A DNA stretch of 33,059 nt from an uncultured Oscillospiraceae bacterium. Its GTDB lineage: Bacteria; Bacillota; Clostridia; Oscillospirales; Oscillospiraceae. The stretch is taken from assembly GCA_910585815.1 (NCBI GenBank), contig CAJUFJ010000039.1, positions 1-33,059 on the forward strand, written 5' to 3'. Shown here in pieces: positions 30,418 through 33,059 of the stretch. Position 1 is the first letter of the stretch; the number at the start of each line of letters is the position of its first letter. A model generated the notes under the pieces. The model did no database searches, had not been told where the DNA came from, and worked only from the letters and a program-made list of their open reading frames with translations. A program made the translations under genes and the position numbers.

Positions 30418-30461
30418 CGGCGGGGCCTGTGGTATGCTATACGACAGGCCCTGCCGGTTTT
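30418..30461 (+). terminator. Terminator of the symporter gene
   Basis: A 13-bp stem with one mismatch (30418-30430 with 30444-30456), a loop containing GTATGCTATAC that can itself pair, followed by GTTTT. Confidence 0.8.
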
Positions 30462-30467
30462 GCGCTG

Positions 30468-30539
30468 TGTAGGGGCGCACATTGTGCGCCCGTCCGTATG
30501 CGGACACGTACCGGCGGGCGGACAATGTCCGCCCCTACA
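30468..30539. repeat. 72-base near-perfect palindromic intergenic repeat
   Basis: The arms beginning TGTAGGGGCG and ending CGCCCCTACA pair over about 24 bases with two mismatched positions (ACATTGT against ACAATGT in the middle). An inner GTCCG-TATG-CGGAC hairpin fills the centre. It lies between the symporter terminator and the amidohydrolase start. The pattern is that of a REP/MITE-like element; I recall similar TAGGGGCGGACAATGTCCGCCC units in gut Oscillospiraceae. Confidence 0.75.
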
Positions 30540-30565
30540 TCTCTCCAGAAAGGAATCCTGTCCCC

Positions 30566-31420
30566 ATGATCTTCGACATCCACACCCACACCTTCCCGGA
30601 CAAGATCGCCGCCCCCACCATTGAAAAGCTCCAGTCCATGTGTCACACCGTGGCCTTCTCCGACGGCACCGAGGCGGGGCTGCGCGCCTCCATGGCAAAA
30701 GCCGGGATTGACGGCTGTCTGGTCCTCCCGGTGGCCACCAGCGCCCGGCAGGTGGTTCACGTCAACGACGCGTCGGCCAAGATGAACGAGACCGCCCCCG
30801 AGACCGGCCTGTGGTCCTTCGGCTGTATGCACCCCGACTTTCCCGACTGGAAGGCCGAGCTGGCCCGCATCGCGGAGCTGGGCATGAAGGGGGTCAAGCT
30901 CCACCCCATCTACCAGGGCATCGACTTCGACGACCCCCGCTACCTGCGCATCCTGGACCGCTGTGGAGAGCTGGGGCTGATTGTCCTCACCCACGCCGGG
31001 CGGGACATCGGCTTCCCCCTCCGGGACCACTGCACCCCGGAGATGACCCTCAGCGCCCTGAAACAGGTGGGGCCGGTGAAGCTCATTCTGGCCCACATGG
31101 GGGGCTGGCGGGAGTGGGACCGGGTGGAGGCCCTGCTGCCCGATACCGGGGTCTATCTGGACACCGCCTTTGCCCTGGGCCGCATCTCCCCCCTGGGAGA
31201 CGGCTACTACGGTCCCTCCGACCTGCCCCTGATGGAGACGGAGCAGTTTGTCCGCATGGTGCGGGAATTTCACGGCCGGGTGCTGTTCGGCACCGATACC
31301 CCCTGGCGGGACCAGCAGGAGGGCGTCCAACTCATTGAGGCCCTGCCCCTCACCCGGGAGGAGAAGGACGGCATTCTGGGGGGCTATGCCCGGAAGCTGC
31401 TGGGACTTGAACGTGCATAA
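30566..31420 (+). CDS. Metal-dependent amidohydrolase (amidohydrolase-2 / TatD-like TIM barrel)
   Basis: 284 residues. The metal ligands are visible in FDIHTH (H6, H8), GVKLHPIYQG, VLTHAGRD, LAHMGGW and the final FGTDTPWRD aspartate. This spacing fits the amidohydrolase_2 superfamily, whose members hydrolyse or decarboxylate small ring and amide compounds; the substrate is unknown. The ATG at 30566 is preferred to the longer frame from 30482, since that start falls in the palindromic repeat and AAAGGAATCC precedes 30566. The YbaK-type gene follows after 12 bases, so the two are probably cotranscribed. Confidence 0.85.
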   Translation: MIFDIHTHTFPDKIAAPTIEKLQSMCHTVAFSDGTEAGLRASMAKAGIDGCLVLPVATSARQVVHVNDASAKMNETAPETGLWSFGCMHPDFPDWKAELARIAELGMKGVKLHPIYQGIDFDDPRYLRILDRCGELGLIVLTHAGRDIGFPLRDHCTPEMTLSALKQVGPVKLILAHMGGWREWDRVEALLPDTGVYLDTAFALGRISPLGDGYYGPSDLPLMETEQFVRMVREFHGRVLFGTDTPWRDQQEGVQLIEALPLTREEKDGILGGYARKLLGLERA

Positions 31421-31432
31421 AGGAGAATCGCC

Positions 31433-32014
31433 ATGTACATCGACTCGAACCGATACACCGCCCGCCCTACAGATGACCGCATCCCCCAGGAGCTGGCCAT
31501 CTATGATAAGCTGGAGGAGCTGTCCATCCCCTACGTCCGGGTGGACCACGACCGCGCCGATACCATCGAGATCTGCCACGAGGTGGAGCGGGTGCTGGGC
31601 TCTCAGATCTGCAAGAACCTGTTTCTGTGCAACCGGCAGCAGACCGACTTCTACCTGCTGATGATGCCTGGGGACAAGCCCTTCAAAACAAAATTCCTCT
31701 CCGCCCAGCTGGGCTGCTCCCGGCTGTCCTTCGCCGACGACGGCCACATGCGGGACTATTTGCAGACCGTCCCCGGCTCGGTGTCCGCTCTGGAGCTGCT
31801 GTTTGACACAGACCGCCGTGTCAAGCTGGTCATCGACCGGGACCTGCTGGCCGACGAGTTTATCAGCGGCCACCCGGGCATCTCCACCTCCACCCTCCAG
31901 CTGAAGCGGGAGGATTTGCTGAAATTTGTGGAGGCCGTCGGCCATACGCCCGTCTATATCGACCTGCCTGACCCCCGGAAGGAAGAAGGTGGGGCGGGGA
32001 CGCAGTACGCCTAA
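31433..32014 (+). CDS. YbaK/ProX-type aminoacyl-tRNA deacylase
   Basis: 193 residues, a stand-alone prolyl-tRNA synthetase-associated editing domain. Features: LEELSIPYVRVDHDRADTIE at the N-terminal helix and strand, KNLFLCNRQQTDFYLLMMPGDKPFK (with the conserved Lys of the active site), GCSRLSFA, LLFDTDRRVKLVIDRDLL and a C-terminal KREDLLKFVEAVGH. Proteins of this family hydrolyse mischarged tRNAs such as Ala- or Cys-tRNA-Pro. AAAGGAG precedes the ATG. It shares an operon with the amidohydrolase. The link with the tRNA-Pro gene at 15.8 kb is only functional. Confidence 0.88.
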   Translation: MYIDSNRYTARPTDDRIPQELAIYDKLEELSIPYVRVDHDRADTIEICHEVERVLGSQICKNLFLCNRQQTDFYLLMMPGDKPFKTKFLSAQLGCSRLSFADDGHMRDYLQTVPGSVSALELLFDTDRRVKLVIDRDLLADEFISGHPGISTSTLQLKREDLLKFVEAVGHTPVYIDLPDPRKEEGGAGTQYA

Positions 32015-32023
32015 CGGCCGCAC

Positions 32024-32082
32024 CCTCATCCGTCACGGGCTTCGCCCGTGCCACCTTCCCCCTTGAAGGGGGAAGGCTTTTA
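32024..32082 (+). repeat. Intergenic repeat acting as terminator
   Basis: Two consecutive hairpins follow the deacylase gene: CACGGGC-TTC-GCCCGTG (32034-32050), then CCTTCCCCCTT-G-AAGGGGGAAGG (32054-32076) with CTTTT. The sequence CCCTCATCCGTCACGGGC leading into a CCACCTTCCCC hairpin resembles a repeat family I know from Faecalibacterium-type genomes. It should end the amidohydrolase-deacylase transcript. Confidence 0.7.
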
Positions 32083-32118
32083 TGCACACTCGTTCAGGCT
32101 GTATCTTTTTGACACGTT

Positions 32119-32156
32119 GAAACAGCCCGTTTCCCTGTCTGGAAACGGGCTGTTTC
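32119..32156. terminator. 16-bp perfect hairpin after the zinc-ribbon gene
   Basis: Arms 32119-32134 and 32141-32156 pair perfectly around a 6-base loop. It begins five bases after the leftward stop codon at 32161. The reverse-strand tail is poor in T, so it is best seen as a convergent-gene hairpin with terminator-like function. Confidence 0.65.
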
Positions 32157-32160
32157 TGCT

Positions 32161-33059
32161 TTAACCGACGGAAATATAATCCTTGGACACGTAGCCCACC
32201 TTGTCGTTGTTGTACTTGATCTTATACCAGCCATTCTCCTCGCCCAGGATGGTGACGCGGGCGTTGTTCTGGGCGCTGGCCACCTTCTCGTAATTGGTGC
32301 CCGGGCCGGAGCGGATATTCAGGCCCTTTTCGGCGTTGACAATCCGGCCGCTGGTGCCGCTGGTGACGGGGCCGGTGTTGCCGCCGCCCGCCTTGGCCTT
32401 GCAGGTCACAGAGGTCTGGGCGCTCAGGTCGCCGCAGGCGGCGGTGACGGTGATTTTCACGTCGGAGGCGCCGGCGTTTATGTTGGTGACCAGGCCGGTG
32501 GCGTCCACAGTGGCCACGGTGCTGTCGCTGACCGACCAGGTCACCTGGCCGGTGGCCCCTGCCGGGAGCAGGTTGGCGGTGAACTGGTAGGTGCCGCCGT
32601 GCTCCAGGGGGACGTCGGCGTTGTTCAGCGTGATGGACTGGACCTCAGGCGGGGTGACGGGGTTGGAGCTGCCGCCGGGCTGGGACGAGCTCTGTCCGGT
32701 GCTCTGGCTGCTGCTCTGGCTGGAGACCGGGGGCTTCTTGCCGCCAAAGAGGGGGGCGCCCACAAACCGGAAGACGATAAACAGGGCGGCAACAATGAGG
32801 GCCAGGGAGACCACCAGTCCGGCGATCTGGATGGGGTTGACGGGCCGGCCGTAGCCGCCGCCCCGGGTGTTGGCCACCCGCTTGCCGGAAAAGCTGCCCC
32901 GGCCGGGCCGCTCGTCGCAGAAGGGGCAGCGCTTATAGGTGATGGAGTAGTCCTCGCCGCAGTTTTCGCAGCGGATGACATCCACCCGCCGGGGGGCGGA
33001 TTGCCGGGAGCCGGAGCCGCTGCGGGAGGGCGCGGGACGGCGCTCGCCGCCGCCGGAGC
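32161..33059 (-). CDS. Zinc-ribbon, single-TM surface protein with Big2 and SH3 domains (5' end open)
   Basis: At least 274 residues; the frame stays open to the right edge, and upstream codons give a Ser/Arg-rich stretch (RRPAPSRSGSGSRQSAPRR), so the GTG at 32985 may not be the start. Order: four-Cys zinc ribbon (CENCGEDYSITYKRCPFC), a basic linker, one membrane segment (QIAGLVVSLALIVAALFIVF), a Ser/Gln/Pro-rich spacer, a Big2-like Ig fold (VQSITLNNADVPLEHGGTYQFTANL...VTWSVSDSTVATVD), and a C-terminal bacterial SH3 domain (LNIRSGPGTNYEKVASA, WYKIKYNNDKVGYVSKDYI). This suggests a membrane protein with a cytoplasmic zinc ribbon and outside wall-binding domains. Its job is unknown. Confidence 0.8.
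   Translation of the reverse strand, partial: SGGGERRPAPSRSGSGSRQSAPRRVDVIRCENCGEDYSITYKRCPFCDERPGRGSFSGKRVANTRGGGYGRPVNPIQIAGLVVSLALIVAALFIVFRFVGAPLFGGKKPPVSSQSSSQSTGQSSSQPGGSSNPVTPPEVQSITLNNADVPLEHGGTYQFTANLLPAGATGQVTWSVSDSTVATVDATGLVTNINAGASDVKITVTAACGDLSAQTSVTCKAKAGGGNTGPVTSGTSGRIVNAEKGLNIRSGPGTNYEKVASAQNNARVTILGEENGWYKIKYNNDKVGYVSKDYISVG

Noticed and set aside
30482..30565. N-terminal extension of the amidohydrolase.
   Set aside because: It would be encoded by the palindromic repeat; a good ribosome binding site exists before the internal ATG at 30566.
1..33059. CRISPR array or multi-gene defence island.
   Set aside because: No regularly spaced direct repeats and no recognisable Cas, restriction-modification, retron or CBASS genes were found on either strand.

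Overview
The window looks like a chromosomal piece from a GC-rich, spore-forming gut Firmicute, most like the Oscillospiraceae (Flavonifractor, Oscillibacter or Lawsonibacter type). The signs are clostridial ribosome binding sites, two CotF-type spore coat proteins, a Ytr-type GntR/ABC operon, an HPr-like protein, and two palindromic intergenic repeats of a kind I recall from these genomes. The family assignment is inference; no species marker is present.

Positions 1 to about 15.8 kb are an integrated mobile element, lower in GC than the rest. A tyrosine integrase and a small excisionase (14353-15735) sit beside a tRNA-Pro(GGG) gene (15819-15896), the probable attachment site. The other end lies left of the window. 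Reading leftwards from a strong, operator-bearing promoter at 13935-13963 comes a long leader with intrinsic hairpins and then a DNA-processing block: YqaJ-type nuclease, RecD2-like helicase, a protein with an ExoX-like C-terminal domain, CHC2/Toprim primase, PcfK/AcrIIA9-like protein, a DUF7666-like protein, PcfJ, and an NAD-ligase-like protein. A ParM/ParR segregation pair follows, then an XRE regulator divergent from a SLOG-family gene. No relaxase, coupling protein or type IV secretion gene is visible. Three genes are broken: parM by a frameshift, and the ligase-like and YqaJ genes each by one in-frame TAG. The ligase-like protein also lacks the AMP-accepting lysine. The element appears to be decaying, or a relic.

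Positions 15.8-26.2 kb are ordinary chromosome. They hold tRNA-Pro, two coat proteins, an uncharacterised protein, a serine-biosynthesis operon (serC - ECF S component - DUF1963 - serA) behind a near-perfect sigma-A promoter, a histidine-less HPr-like protein, a GntR/ABC/two-permease operon, and a Na/Pi symporter with a PhoU-like tail.

Positions 26.3-28.2 kb hold tRNA-Ser(GGA) followed by a degenerate 1.5-kb insertion sequence with 11-bp terminal inverted repeats. Its transposase carries at least two frameshifts and two amber codons.

Positions 28.2-33.06 kb hold a small XRE regulator divergent from a 49-residue protein across a palindromic, overlapping promoter region. After these come a sodium:solute symporter, an amidohydrolase paired with a YbaK-type aminoacyl-tRNA deacylase, and a zinc-ribbon/TM/Big2/SH3 surface protein that runs off the right edge.

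I found no CRISPR array, rRNA or obviously new multi-gene defence system. The observations most worth following are the operator/leader control of the element's replication operon, the PcfK/AcrIIA9-like gene, the ligase-like protein lacking its catalytic lysine, and the four in-frame amber codons.
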